Program-made: the position numbers and the translations under genes
Assembly: GCF_000359745.1 (NCBI RefSeq)
Contig: NZ_AQHN01000084.1
Span: forward strand, 186,001 to 250,000
Length of the DNA: 64,000 bases
Reading direction: 5' to 3'
Source: Rhizobium freirei PRF 81
Lineage (GTDB): Bacteria > Pseudomonadota > Alphaproteobacteria > Rhizobiales > Rhizobiaceae
Shown: one piece after another, positions 17,333 to 26,243 of the stretch
How positions within the stretch are numbered: position 1 is the first letter of the stretch
Layout of the letters: each line of letters starts with the position of its first letter
Notes under the pieces: generated by a model
Seen by the model: only the letters and a program-made list of their open reading frames with translations
Database searches by the model: none
Told to the model about the DNA's origin: nothing

Positions 17333-18529
17333 ATGGTTGCGGCGTTTTCGGGTGCGCAAACCCGATTTGAGAAGACGACGATCTCGGTCGTTATTGCGGT
17401 CAGCACCTGCCACCTGCTGAACGACATCATGCAATCGCTGCTGTCGTCGCTCTATCCGATGTTCCGAGAGAATTACGCGCTCGATTTCGTGCAGATCGGG
17501 CTGCTGACGATGATGTTCCAGATTACCGCCTCGCTGCTGCAGCCTGTTGTCGGCATCGTCACCGATAAATGGCCGATGCCCTATTCGCTGCCTGTGGGCA
17601 TGGTCAGCACATTCTCGGGCCTCCTGCTGCTCGGCTATGCCGGAAGCTTCAGCATGTTGCTAGGCGCCGCCTGCCTGATCGGTTTCGGTTCTGCCGTCTT
17701 CCATCCGGAAGCCTCGCGCGTCGCGCGTCTGGCCTCCGGCGGCCGTCATGGCCTCGCCCAATCGCTGTTCCAGCTCGGCGGCAACGCCGGTTCGGCAATC
17801 GGGCCGCTGATTGCCGCATTCTTCGTTCTTCAGCATGGCCAGAAGAGCGTGGCATGGCTTTCGGTGCTCGCCGTCATCGGCTTCATCGTTCTGAGCTGGG
17901 TCGGCACCTGGTACGTCAACCATCGCCGCCAGCAGGCCAGCCGTCCTGTGCCCAACCGCACCTTGCCGATTGCGCGCAGCAAGGCGATGTGGGCGCTTGC
18001 GATCCTCATCCTGCTGACGGCGACGAAGAACGTCTACATGGCGAGCATTTCGAGCTATTTCACCTTCTATGTCATCGACAAGTTCCACCTCGACGTCCGC
18101 GATGCGCAGCTTATGCTCTTCCTCTTCCTGGGGTCGGTCGCCGCCGGAACGATCATGGGTGGGCCGGTCGGCGACCGTCTCGGTGCACGCTTCGTGATCT
18201 GGTTCTCGATCCTCGGCGTCATTCCCTTCGCGCTCTTGATGCCCTATGCGGACCTGTTCTGGACCTGCGTCCTGACCGTCATAATCGGGCTGGTATTCGC
18301 CTCGGCATTCCCGGCGATCGTGGTGTTCGCACAGGAGCTGATCCCGGGTCGCGTCGGATTGATCGGCGGCATTTTCTTCGGTTTCGCCTTTGGAGCAGGC
18401 GGACTTGGCGCGGCAGCGCTCGGGGATTTTGCCGATACGCACGGCATCTCCTTCGTCTACACGATCTGCTCTTACCTGCCGCTGCTCGGTCTGTTCACGA
18501 TCTTCCTGCCGCGCATTTCCAGGCATTGA
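17333..18529 (+). CDS. MFS transporter, fosmidomycin-resistance (Fsr) family
   Basis: Twelve-helix inner-membrane exporter. The N-terminal HLLNDIMQSLLSSLYPMFRENY and the segment GFGSAVFHPEASRVARLASGGRHGLAQS are diagnostic of the Fsr branch of MFS, which includes E. coli fosmidomycin efflux. The ATG at 17333 follows GGAAGGAA; 59 extra codons upstream overlap the divergent regulator. 398 residues. A strong hairpin follows the gene. Natural substrate unknown. Confidence 0.92.
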   Translation: MVAAFSGAQTRFEKTTISVVIAVSTCHLLNDIMQSLLSSLYPMFRENYALDFVQIGLLTMMFQITASLLQPVVGIVTDKWPMPYSLPVGMVSTFSGLLLLGYAGSFSMLLGAACLIGFGSAVFHPEASRVARLASGGRHGLAQSLFQLGGNAGSAIGPLIAAFFVLQHGQKSVAWLSVLAVIGFIVLSWVGTWYVNHRRQQASRPVPNRTLPIARSKAMWALAILILLTATKNVYMASISSYFTFYVIDKFHLDVRDAQLMLFLFLGSVAAGTIMGGPVGDRLGARFVIWFSILGVIPFALLMPYADLFWTCVLTVIIGLVFASAFPAIVVFAQELIPGRVGLIGGIFFGFAFGAGGLGAAALGDFADTHGISFVYTICSYLPLLGLFTIFLPRISRH

Positions 18530-18574
18530 TTGGTATCGGCGGGCGATGAACTCGACTCTCATGCGGATATAAGA

Positions 18575-18606
18575 GCCCCCTCTCCCCGCTTGCGGGGAGA
18601 GGGGGC
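18575..18606. terminator. Perfect 15-bp inverted repeat, bidirectional terminator or REP-like hairpin
   Basis: GCCCCCTCTCCCCGC and its exact complement are separated by two bases (TT). It sits between convergent genes (Fsr exporter and dadA). The stem is very GC-rich without a long T-run, so it may stop transcription from both sides or be a member of the common CTCTCCCCGC palindrome family of rhizobia. Confidence 0.65.
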
Positions 18607-18651
18607 CATTCCCATAGCCGTAGAAAGGGATGGCGGATGAGGCGTGCCTGA

Positions 18652-19902
18652 TCAGGCATAGCGGCTGACGGCAAGATCCGTCGCGTCGATATCAGGCTTG
18701 CGGCCGCTGACGAGATCGCCGATGACGCGTGCAGAGCCGGAGCTCATCGTCCATCCAAGCGTGCCGTGTCCGGTGTTGAGGAACAGCCCCTTGATCTTCG
18801 TCGGTCCGATCACCGGCGTTCCGTCCGGCGTCATCGGCCGCAGGCCAGACCAGAAGGACGCCTTGGCCACGTCCCCACCGGGGAATAGGTCGGTGACGGA
18901 ATGCTCGAGCGTCTTGCGCCGGGCAAGGCCGAGATCGTTGGTATAGCCGGAGATTTCGGCCATGCCGCCGACGCGGATGCGATCGCCAAGGCGCGTGATG
19001 GCGATCTTGTAGGTTTCGTCCATCACCGTCGATTCCGGCGAACGCGAGGGATCGGTGATCGGGATCGTGAGCGAGTAGCCCTTAACCGGATAGACCGGAA
19101 GCTTGATGCCGAGCGGCTTGAGCATGATCGGCGAGTAGCTGCCAAGCGCGACGACGACGGCATCGGCATCCACACGACTATGGTCGGTAACAACGCCGCG
19201 CACCTGGCCGCCCTGGACGTCGAGCCCCTTGATCGTGGTGCCGTATTGGAAGCGCACGCCGAGCTCGACTGCCTTGGCGGCCAGCGCATTGGTGAATTTG
19301 AAGCAATCGCCGGTCTCGTCCTTCGGCGTCAGCAGGCCGCCGACGATCTTTTCGCGAACATGCCGCAGAGCCGGTTCGACGCGGATGCAACCCTGGGGAT
19401 CGAGCACTTCATAGGGAATGCCGTCGGCTGCCAGAGCCTTGACGTCCTTGGCGGAGGCGTCGAGCTGCTGCTGCGTGCGGAAGAGCTGCAGCGTGCCCTG
19501 CATGCGCTCGTCATAGGCAATGCCGGTTTCCTCGCGTACTTGAGCGAGAGAGATGCGGCTATAATCGGCAAGGCGCAGCATCCGGCTCTTGTTGATCGCG
19601 TAGCGCTCCGAGGTGCAGTTCGACAGCATCTTCACGAGCCAGGACAGCATCGCGCCATCGACCTTGGGGCGCAGGATGAGCGGCGCGTGGTGCATGAAAA
19701 GCCACTTGATCGCCTTCATCGGAATGCCGGGCGCGGCCCATGGCGAGCAATAGCCGAAGGAGACTTCACCCGCATTGGCAAAACTCGTTTCCAGCGCCGG
19801 CCCGTGCTGCCGGTCGATGACCGTCACCTCGTGGCCCGCCTTGGCGAGTTGATAGGCGGATGTGACGCCGACGATGCCGGCCCCCAGAACGACGACTTTC
19901 AT
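18652..19902 (-). CDS. dadA: D-amino acid dehydrogenase small subunit DadA
   Basis: FAD-dependent membrane-associated dehydrogenase that oxidises D-alanine (and other D-amino acids) to the 2-oxo acid and feeds electrons to the respiratory chain. N-terminal FAD motif VVVLGAGIVGVTSAYQLAKAGHEVTVIDR, and the DadA tail with LFLNTGHGTLGWTMSSGSARVIGDLVSG; 416 residues, as in E. coli. It lies 31 bp after alr, and both are divergent from an Lrp-type regulator, the standard dad catabolic arrangement. Confidence 0.95.
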   Translation of the reverse strand: MKVVVLGAGIVGVTSAYQLAKAGHEVTVIDRQHGPALETSFANAGEVSFGYCSPWAAPGIPMKAIKWLFMHHAPLILRPKVDGAMLSWLVKMLSNCTSERYAINKSRMLRLADYSRISLAQVREETGIAYDERMQGTLQLFRTQQQLDASAKDVKALAADGIPYEVLDPQGCIRVEPALRHVREKIVGGLLTPKDETGDCFKFTNALAAKAVELGVRFQYGTTIKGLDVQGGQVRGVVTDHSRVDADAVVVALGSYSPIMLKPLGIKLPVYPVKGYSLTIPITDPSRSPESTVMDETYKIAITRLGDRIRVGGMAEISGYTNDLGLARRKTLEHSVTDLFPGGDVAKASFWSGLRPMTPDGTPVIGPTKIKGLFLNTGHGTLGWTMSSGSARVIGDLVSGRKPDIDATDLAVSRYA

Positions 19903-19933
19903 GATGTCCTCAGTAAATTGAGCAATGGGAAGG

Positions 19934-21067
19934 TCAGCGGTATTGCCGGTGGAAGCGATGGCCGAGACTGGTCAGGATTTCATAGGAAATCAAGCCGGCG
20001 TCCCGGGCGATATCGTCGATGGTCTGATGATCTCCCAGGACTTCCACGAGGCTCCCGAATGACAGGGTTCCTTCGGGCAAGGCGCTGATGTCAATTGTCG
20101 TGCTGTCCATCGACACGCGGCCGACGATCGGCAGCCGTACGCCGTTGTAATAGACCGAGCCTCGGTCACTGAGGCTGCGGGGAAGGCCATCGGCGTAGCC
20201 GGCAGCGATCGTCGCAAGCCGGGTCTCCGTCTTCGTCACGTGCACGCCGCCATAGCCGACGCGCGCGCCGGTGGGCACGGTGCGCGTCTGCACTACGGCG
20301 ACCTCGAGCCTGACGACGGGTTCCATCGGATTGCGCACGCCGCCGGTCGGCGCGCCGCCATAAAGCGCGATACCGGGTCGTGCCAGTACGCCGTGAAAAT
20401 CGCCGCCGAGGAAAATGCCGCCGGAATTGGCAAAAGAGAGATCGTAACCGGGGAATTCTTCGGCGACGCGACGCATCTCCGCAAGCTGATCGGCATTCTG
20501 TATGCTCTCGGCTTCATCAGCGGAAGCCAGATGGCTCATAACGAACAGGATGTCGAGATGGTCGGCGGCTGTCAAATGGGCCGCGACGGCGCCTCTTTCT
20601 TCCGGAGGGATGCCGAGGCGTGACATGCCGGTATCGAACTGCAGGGCGGCGGGAAGCCTTCGCTTCAGGGAACGAGCGGTCTCCGACCACTGCTGCAGCT
20701 GATCGAGCGAATTGATAACGGGCACGAAGCCGCCTTCCGCGCAAGCCGTTTCGTTGCCCGGCAACAGGCCGTTCAGCACGAAGATCGATGCATCGCGCGG
20801 CAAGTGCGGACGCAGCCGCAGCGCTTCCACGAAATGGGCAACGAAGAAGTGCCGGCTACCCCGGCCGTAGAGGGCCTTCGATACCTGGTTCGCGCCAAGC
20901 CCATAGGCGTCCGCCTTGACGACAGCTGCTGCGCGCGCGGGCGCAACAATGGAGCAGAGCTTGTCGTAATTCCGGCACAAGGCGGTCAGATCGATCGTCA
21001 GATAACCGCAAGCCCCTCTGTCGATCGTCAGTTTTGACGTCCGCGAATCCACTATGCCGCCATCCAT
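19934..21067 (-). CDS. alr: Alanine racemase (catabolic DadX-type)
   Basis: PLP enzyme interconverting L- and D-alanine. The PLP lysine lies in VVKADAYGLGANQV (about residue 51) and the second catalytic base is the tyrosine of RVGYGGVHV (about residue 275); MDSTTIDIS and the C-terminal beta domain are intact; 377 residues. As first gene of a two-gene unit with dadA it most likely acts in L-alanine catabolism rather than cell-wall supply, though sequence alone cannot separate Alr from DadX. Confidence 0.94.
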   Translation of the reverse strand: MDGGIVDSRTSKLTIDRGACGYLTIDLTALCRNYDKLCSIVAPARAAAVVKADAYGLGANQVSKALYGRGSRHFFVAHFVEALRLRPHLPRDASIFVLNGLLPGNETACAEGGFVPVINSLDQLQQWSETARSLKRRLPAALQFDTGMSRLGIPPEERGAVAAHLTAADHLDILFVMSHLASADEAESIQNADQLAEMRRVAEEFPGYDLSFANSGGIFLGGDFHGVLARPGIALYGGAPTGGVRNPMEPVVRLEVAVVQTRTVPTGARVGYGGVHVTKTETRLATIAAGYADGLPRSLSDRGSVYYNGVRLPIVGRVSMDSTTIDISALPEGTLSFGSLVEVLGDHQTIDDIARDAGLISYEILTSLGHRFHRQYR

Positions 21068-21192
21068 GTCCGCCCCTCGCTTTCCGCCGCGAGATTATTG
21101 AAATGATCGTGAAATTACCCATCAAATAGTGATTGATTATTGTGTAGTTGCGTCGATATTGAAACGATCGACGAATTTTTGAAAGAATCCAC

Positions 21193-21657
21193 ATGTCCGC
21201 CCTCGACGCGATCGACCGCAATATTCTTCGGCTGCTGCGCCTCGATGCCCGGGTCAGCAATGCATGGCTGGCAAACGAAGTCGGGCTGTCGCCGTCGGCA
21301 TGCTTGCGGCGCATCAAATTGATGGAGCAGGCAGGCGTGATCCGGGGCTATACAGCGCTCGTAGACACGTCGCAGGCCGAAGCGGCGATTGCGGTCATCA
21401 TCAACATCACGCTCGAGCGGCAGACGGAAGATCACCTGGATCGTTTCGAGGCGGCCGTCCGCAAGCATCCGGAAATCCGCGAGTGTTTTCTGATGACGGG
21501 CGGTTCCGATTACTTGCTCCGCGTTGAGGTCGCCACCGCTGGCGACTTCGAGCGCATCCACAAAGAAATCCTCTCGGCATTGCCGGGGGTGCTGCGCATC
21601 CATTCAAGCTTCTCGATCCGCAACGTGCTCGCGACACGGCCGAAGAATTCCCGCTGA
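21193..21657 (+). CDS. Lrp/AsnC-family regulator of the dad genes
   Basis: Feast/famine regulator with N-terminal HTH (LDAIDRNILRLLRLDARVSNAWLANEVGLSPSACLRRI) and C-terminal RAM ligand domain (CFLMTGGSDYLLRVEVA); 154 residues. It is divergent from alr-dadA with 125 bp between starts and is probably an alanine-responsive activator of them, as DadR is in Pseudomonas (role by analogy). Confidence 0.93.
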   Translation: MSALDAIDRNILRLLRLDARVSNAWLANEVGLSPSACLRRIKLMEQAGVIRGYTALVDTSQAEAAIAVIINITLERQTEDHLDRFEAAVRKHPEIRECFLMTGGSDYLLRVEVATAGDFERIHKEILSALPGVLRIHSSFSIRNVLATRPKNSR

Positions 21658-21717
21658 AAGCGGCGAGCCGCGGCGGCTGGTGTTGCGCCAAAACAGGCGG
21701 CTGGCCGCGGCGCTTCC

Positions 21718-22767
21718 TTACTCCGCCCGGAGCAGCATGCCGAACAGATCGCGCGGATCGTCCGGGTCGGCAATGATATCCAGTTTCTGAAAGTAATCCG
21801 TACCGGCCAGCTTTTCGCGCACATAGCGCAAGGCGGAGAAATCCTCGATGGCGAAGCCGACGCTGTCGAACAGGGTGATCTGTGCGTCGCTGCGTCGGCC
21901 CTGCGCGCGGCCGTTCACGACCTGCCAGAGCTCGGTTACCGGATAGTCCGCGTCCATCTGCTGGATTTCGCCCTCGATGCGGGTTTGCGGCGGATATTCG
22001 ACAAAGGTATCGGCACGCAGCAGGATATCGCGATGCAGCTCGGTCTTGCCGGGGCAGTCGCCGCCGATGGCGTTGATGTGGACGCCGGCGCCGACCATGT
22101 TGTCGGTCAGGATCGTGGCAAACTGCTTATCGGCGGTGCAGGTCGTAATGATGTGGGCGCCTTCGATGGCCGCCTGCGCCGTTGTGCAGGGAACCAATCG
22201 CAGGCCTTTTCCGCCAAGGTTGCGCACGGTCTTTTCCGTGGCTCTCGGATCGATGTCGTAGAGACGAACCTCTTCGATCCCGAGGACCGCTTTCATCGCC
22301 AGCGCCTGGAACTCCGCCTGTGCGCCATTGCCGATCAGCGCCAGGACGCGGGCTCCCGCCGGCGCGAGATGGCGCGCGGCCATGGCCGAGGTGGCGGCAG
22401 TGCGCAGCGCCGTCAGCAGCGTCATCTCCGTGAGCAACACCGGGTAGCCGGTCGACACTTCCGCCAGCAGGCCGAAGGCAGTCACGGTCTGCAGCCCCTG
22501 TGACATGTTCTTCGGGTGCCCGTTCACATATTTGAAGCTGTAGACCGCGCCGTCGGAGGTCGGCATCAGTTCGATCACGCCATCATGGGAATGGGAGGCG
22601 ACGCGTGGCGTCTTGTCGAAAAGATCCCAGCGACGAAAATCCTCTTCGACAGCTTCGGTCAGCCCGACGAGCATGGCTTCGATGCCGACGTGGTGCACGA
22701 GCCGCATCATGTTCTCGACGCTGACGAAGGGGATGAAAGCTTTTTCCGACGGAAGCAGTGCGGGCAT
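21718..22767 (-). CDS. Ornithine cyclodeaminase / mu-crystallin family
   Basis: NAD-dependent enzyme expected to convert L-ornithine to L-proline and ammonia. Seen: the substrate-site segment MPTSDGAVYSFKYVNGHPKN, the Rossmann loop LALIGNGAQAEFQALAM and the mu-crystallin signature INAIGGDCPGKTEL. The start at 22767 (MPALLPSEKAF) is supported by family alignment; 63 upstream codons run through the divergent regulator and are spurious. 349 residues. Paired divergently with its own Lrp-type regulator. Related cyclodeaminases of other amino acids cannot be excluded. Confidence 0.92.
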   Translation of the reverse strand: MPALLPSEKAFIPFVSVENMMRLVHHVGIEAMLVGLTEAVEEDFRRWDLFDKTPRVASHSHDGVIELMPTSDGAVYSFKYVNGHPKNMSQGLQTVTAFGLLAEVSTGYPVLLTEMTLLTALRTAATSAMAARHLAPAGARVLALIGNGAQAEFQALAMKAVLGIEEVRLYDIDPRATEKTVRNLGGKGLRLVPCTTAQAAIEGAHIITTCTADKQFATILTDNMVGAGVHINAIGGDCPGKTELHRDILLRADTFVEYPPQTRIEGEIQQMDADYPVTELWQVVNGRAQGRRSDAQITLFDSVGFAIEDFSALRYVREKLAGTDYFQKLDIIADPDDPRDLFGMLLRAE

Positions 22768-22909
22768 TTTGGTGTCCTCGATCAGATTATTCCCAGCAGG
22801 GTAACAAGCAGGCCGATTGACTGAAATCTCAAAACTGTGCCAGTTTTGGTATCGTGCTGTGCAGATTGTATAGCTGCTACTGTAAAAATGACAGAGTCTG
22901 GATTCTAGA

Positions 22910-23347
22910 ATGTCCGTTGCCAAATATATTCCCGATGATCTCGACCGCCGTATCATCGGTCATCTGCGCGCCGATGGCCGCGCCTCGCTCTCCAAGTTGT
23001 CGGATGTTTTGGGCGTGGCGCGCGGCACGGTGCAGAACCGGCTGGATCGTCTTATCGAGACCGGGACGCTGATGGGTTTCACCGTGCGGGTGCGGGAGGA
23101 TTATGACGAGCAGACCGTCCATGCCGTCATGATGATCGAGGTGGTGGGAAAATCGACCACGCAGGTCATCCGCAAGCTCAGAGGCTTGCCCGAAATCTAT
23201 TCGCTTCACACCACGAACGGCAACTGGGATCTCGTTGCCAATATCCGGGCAATCAGCCTTTCGGATTTTGACCGCGTGCTGCGCGAGGTCCGCATGATCG
23301 ATGGCGTGGCCAACAGCGAGACCAGTCTGTTGCTGAGCAGCCTCTGA
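22910..23347 (+). CDS. Lrp/AsnC-family regulator divergent from ornithine cyclodeaminase
   Basis: 145-residue Lrp-type regulator: HTH DDLDRRIIGHLRADGRASLSKLSDVLGVARGTVQNRL then the RAM domain with SLHTTNGNWDLVANIRA. The 142-bp divergent gap to the cyclodeaminase suggests it is an ornithine- or arginine-responsive activator of that gene. It is a different protein from the Lrp homologue 1.3 kb away. Confidence 0.93.
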   Translation: MSVAKYIPDDLDRRIIGHLRADGRASLSKLSDVLGVARGTVQNRLDRLIETGTLMGFTVRVREDYDEQTVHAVMMIEVVGKSTTQVIRKLRGLPEIYSLHTTNGNWDLVANIRAISLSDFDRVLREVRMIDGVANSETSLLLSSL

Positions 23348-23402
23348 GGATTCTCATCCCGAAAGTCGTCGATCACGATGGCCCGGTCGGCTCGGCGCCG
23401 CT

Positions 23403-23660
23403 TTATTGGCGGCGGGCGCGGAATATGCGTTTCCAGATGGTGCCGCCCAGATATCGGTTGAACACGATGAAATAGGCGACGATGAGTGCGAACAGCAGAA
23501 GGGCCGGCAGGCCGTGAAGCTGGAAGCCGTCCTCGGTCTTGCCGCCGAAGATCGACGCAATGATGTAGCCAAGAACAAAAAAGGCGGTCAGAAAGTCGAA
23601 GATGGCGGCAAGCACGATGCGCCACGTGGCTGGCTGCGTCTCGGCATTTGCGTCAGGCAT
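23403..23660 (-). CDS. Small RDD-like membrane protein
   Basis: An 85-residue protein with two hydrophobic helices (about 17-38 and 50-70) and an ending NRYLGGTIWKRIFRARRQ that resembles the GGTxGKR segment of RDD-family proteins. The start at 23660 (MPDANAETQP) has a normal hydrophilic N-terminus; a longer frame to 23732 is less likely. Function unknown; it converges on the Lrp gene. Confidence 0.7.
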   Translation of the reverse strand: MPDANAETQPATWRIVLAAIFDFLTAFFVLGYIIASIFGGKTEDGFQLHGLPALLLFALIVAYFIVFNRYLGGTIWKRIFRARRQ

Positions 23661-23922
23661 GATCGGGTCCCATCGTGTCTGTGAAATTTGTCGGCGAGAA
23701 CGTACGGACGATTGGCTGGCAGATTGCAGCAACGATACATCCGATGCCGCAGGTCGTTGTCAACCGCACGAGCTGCCATTTCCATCGATGCGGAGCGGCC
23801 GCGGCGGGCCAATATTGGGTTCTTTCAGCGGGTGACGGTCGTCATGCCGTTGGCTTGAGCTTCGGCTCGCAAGGCCGAAGCCCTCGGCTTGAAAACCTGT
23901 GGCTTGTTGTTATGATTTCTGA

Positions 23923-24267
23923 ATGGAACTTACTTTGCTCGCTCACGCACTTGCCTGGACCGTGCTCGGTCTGGTCGTATTGACCACCGTCGTCCCGGTC
24001 GGGACGAAATATCCATTCATGGCGATGGCGAGCATAGACAGCGTCATTCCCTTTGGGCTTTTGGGGTTCCTGTTCGTCATGGCCTATCCTGAAGACCGCC
24101 GTGTTACCGCGCTCGTCTGCATAGCGGTGGCCGCGGTAAGCGAGGGGATGATGTCGGTCCTGCCGGAAAAATGTCTGCGGATCGAGCGTGCGATCCTGAA
24201 AGTGCTCGCCACGGTAGCGGGTTTGCTATCGGGGGCGCTGCTCGTGGAATGCGTGCTGCAGATTTAG
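23923..24267 (+). CDS. VanZ-like small membrane protein
   Basis: 114 residues with four predicted membrane helices. The pattern ASIDSVIPFGLLGFLFVMAYPEDRR followed by SEGMMSVLPEKCLRIERAILKVLATVAGLLSG resembles VanZ-like proteins of exopolysaccharide loci, though the key His of VanZ is not evident. Stands alone between the RDD-like gene and hutC-like gene. Function unknown. Confidence 0.65.
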   Translation: MELTLLAHALAWTVLGLVVLTTVVPVGTKYPFMAMASIDSVIPFGLLGFLFVMAYPEDRRVTALVCIAVAAVSEGMMSVLPEKCLRIERAILKVLATVAGLLSGALLVECVLQI

Positions 24268-24361
24268 AAGCTTTGACGGCCTGATATAGAGCACTGCGAA
24301 ACGCAGGCGCCTAAGCCTTGCTCTCCTGCAGTGAACAGGTGATCCGACCTTCCATATACAA

Positions 24362-25117
24362 CTAACGATCCGAAGGCTTGCCGCTTTGGCTCTCCAGCCG
24401 ATAGCGATGCCCGGGGTACACGAGGCGCGCCAGGGAGACGACGCCGCGCGCCGACCATGTACGCCGACGGATGGTCAGGCAGGGTTCGGTCTTGAGGATC
24501 GTCAATAGCTTGCATTCCCAGGCCTGCGGCATGACCGCTTCGACCACATGTTCGGAGCCGCTGAGCGGGGCAACGTCCGAAAGATAGGCATTCGGCGTCA
24601 TGACCGTGAAGTCCTGCTGCAGGTAGTCAGGCGCGGCTTCGGGATGGACGTGGCGGTCTTCGATCTGCACCGGCACGCCATTCTCGCTGTGCACGATCAG
24701 CGAATGGAAAACGAACGATCCTATGTCCAGTTCCAGCGCGTCGGCGACGTCTGGCGACGCTGCTTCTCGGGCAAGCACGATCACGGTTGCCTGGTGCGAA
24801 TGCCCGCGTTCGGCGATTTCTTCGGCAATATTGCGCACTTCGAACAGGGCGGATGCGCCCTTGCGCTCGGCAACGAAGGAGCCGACGCCCTGGATGCGGA
24901 CCAGTTCGCCTTCGTTGGCTAGCTCACGCAGGGCGCGGTTCGCCGTCATCTTGCTGACGCCGAGTTCGGTGACGAGCTCGTTTTCGGAAGGTACGCGATG
25001 CTTGGGCGGCCACTCGCCGCTGTGGATGCGATCGAGTATCATTTGCTTGACCCCGACGTAGAGCGGCGATGCGTCGTTTTCCGCCAGTTCGCGTTTCATC
25101 TCGCCGGAGTGCTTCAT
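24362..25117 (-). CDS. GntR/HutC-family repressor divergent from the ABC/ammonia-lyase operon
   Basis: Winged-helix GntR regulator (YVGVKQMILDRIHSGEWPPKHRVPSENELVTELGVSKMTANRALREL, residues about 20-65) with a C-terminal UTRA effector domain of the HutC type; 251 residues. HutC proteins respond to urocanate or related imidazole acids and repress histidine use. It is divergent from the transporter/lyase/oxidase operon with a 194-bp AT-rich gap, so it is probably the operon's repressor, with an effector that is the substrate or the urocanate-like product. AAAGGGAT supports the start at 25117. Confidence 0.92.
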   Translation of the reverse strand: MKHSGEMKRELAENDASPLYVGVKQMILDRIHSGEWPPKHRVPSENELVTELGVSKMTANRALRELANEGELVRIQGVGSFVAERKGASALFEVRNIAEEIAERGHSHQATVIVLAREAASPDVADALELDIGSFVFHSLIVHSENGVPVQIEDRHVHPEAAPDYLQQDFTVMTPNAYLSDVAPLSGSEHVVEAVMPQAWECKLLTILKTEPCLTIRRRTWSARGVVSLARLVYPGHRYRLESQSGKPSDR

Positions 25118-25311
25118 TGACTAATCCCTTTGCACGACCTGAATCTGCCTCGAAAACAACTTTCCCACTTGCATATCATAAATTATCTCATATGGTACCC
25201 TATACAACCTCGCAATCAATCCAAAAATAAATTGGAAAAAAGCGGGCAAGCCGGCGAAGATCGGTAGGAAGTGCTGCAAGGCCTGTTTCAACCTCAGAGG
25301 AGCTCTATACG
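25118..25311. promoter_or_regulatory. Divergent control region between HutC-type repressor and the catabolic operon
   Basis: An AT-rich stretch (CATATCATAAATTATCTCATATGG around 25172-25196) unlike the GC-rich surroundings, followed by CCCTATACAACC. It must hold the promoters for both directions and the repressor's own site, but I do not see one clear long palindrome. AGGAG precedes the first operon gene. Confidence 0.5.
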
Positions 25312-26151
25312 ATGAAATTCAGTGCAATTCTCTTGTCAGGCGTCGTAGCTGCCGTCGCCTTCACGGCGCCCGCAGTCGCCAAGGACTGGAAGACGGCGAC
25401 GATCACCCTGGAAGGCGCTTATGCCCCCTGGAACATGACGAATGCCGACGGTACGCTCGGCGGCTTCGAGCCTGAACTCGCCAAGATCCTGTGCGAGCGC
25501 GCCAAGATCGACTGCAAGCTGGTCGCTTCCGATTGGGACGGCATGATCCCGGCTCTCAACGCCGGCAAGTTTGACGTCATCATGGATGCGCTGTCGATCA
25601 CCGACGAGCGCAAGCAGGTGATCGGCTTTACCGTTCCTTATGCTGCCACCCCGGCCGCCTTCGCAACCGCCAAGGACAGCCCGCTTGCCAAGGCTGCCGG
25701 CACCGGCGCCACGATCAAGATGACCCCCGGCCAGACCGGCGTCAAAGAAATCGACGTGCTGAAGGAGGCCTTCAAGGGCAAGACGATCGGCATCCAGGCC
25801 GCCACGGTCTATGCCAAGTTCGTCTATGACAATTTCGGCTCGATCGCCACGATCCGCGAATACAAGACCGGTGCTGACCGCGACCTCGATCTGCAGAACG
25901 GCCGCATCGATCTCGGTTTCGACGACGCGGTCTACTTCGCGAACGCTTTTGCCAGCGCCAATGATTCGCTCGCCTTCACTGGTCCGGAAATCGCCGGCTC
26001 CATCTGGGGCGAGGGCGAAGGCCTTGGCATCCGCAAGGCCGATACCGACCTGCGCGACAAGCTCAACGAGGCGATCAAGTCGGCCCTTGCCGATGGCACC
26101 ATCAAGACTCTGTCGATGAAGTGGTTCAAGGTCGACGTCAGCCCGAATTGA
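25312..26151 (+). CDS. Polar amino-acid/opine-type ABC transporter substrate-binding protein
   Basis: Periplasmic binding protein (SBP family 3). Signal peptide residues 1-23 (ends PAVAKD), then EGAYAPWNMTNADGTLGGFEPELA, the start of the binding lobe in the lysine/arginine/ornithine/octopine/nopaline group, and DWDGMIPALNAGKFDVIMDALSITDERKQVIGFT. 279 residues. First gene of the operon, divergent from the HutC-type repressor, followed by an intercistronic hairpin that probably lets it be made in excess over the permeases. Its substrate should be that of the lyase and oxidase downstream. Confidence 0.93.
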   Translation: MKFSAILLSGVVAAVAFTAPAVAKDWKTATITLEGAYAPWNMTNADGTLGGFEPELAKILCERAKIDCKLVASDWDGMIPALNAGKFDVIMDALSITDERKQVIGFTVPYAATPAAFATAKDSPLAKAAGTGATIKMTPGQTGVKEIDVLKEAFKGKTIGIQAATVYAKFVYDNFGSIATIREYKTGADRDLDLQNGRIDLGFDDAVYFANAFASANDSLAFTGPEIAGSIWGEGEGLGIRKADTDLRDKLNEAIKSALADGTIKTLSMKWFKVDVSPN

Positions 26152-26176
26152 TCGGTGCGACCTCCGGGTCGCGGCC

Positions 26177-26206
26177 ACGGTCTCCGGCTTTGCCGCCGGA
26201 GACCGT
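26177..26206 (+). terminator. Intercistronic hairpin after the binding-protein gene
   Basis: A 12-bp perfect stem, ACGGTCTCCGGC and its complement around a 6-base loop, between the binding protein and first permease genes. There is no T-run. This is the classic place for an attenuating or mRNA-stabilising hairpin that raises binding-protein levels over permease levels. Confidence 0.6.
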
Positions 26207-26243
26207 ATGATATCCTGACGCTTGAAACTGCCACGGACGGGGA

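Noticed and set aside
17660..18562. 300-residue minus-strand frame under the Fsr exporter
   Set aside because: Low-complexity charged composition typical of antisense to a membrane protein; the plus-strand frame is a clear MFS transporter.
18575..18606. CRISPR-like or mobile-element end
   Set aside because: The inverted repeat occurs once, has no spacers and no transposase nearby; a terminator or REP-type hairpin explains it.
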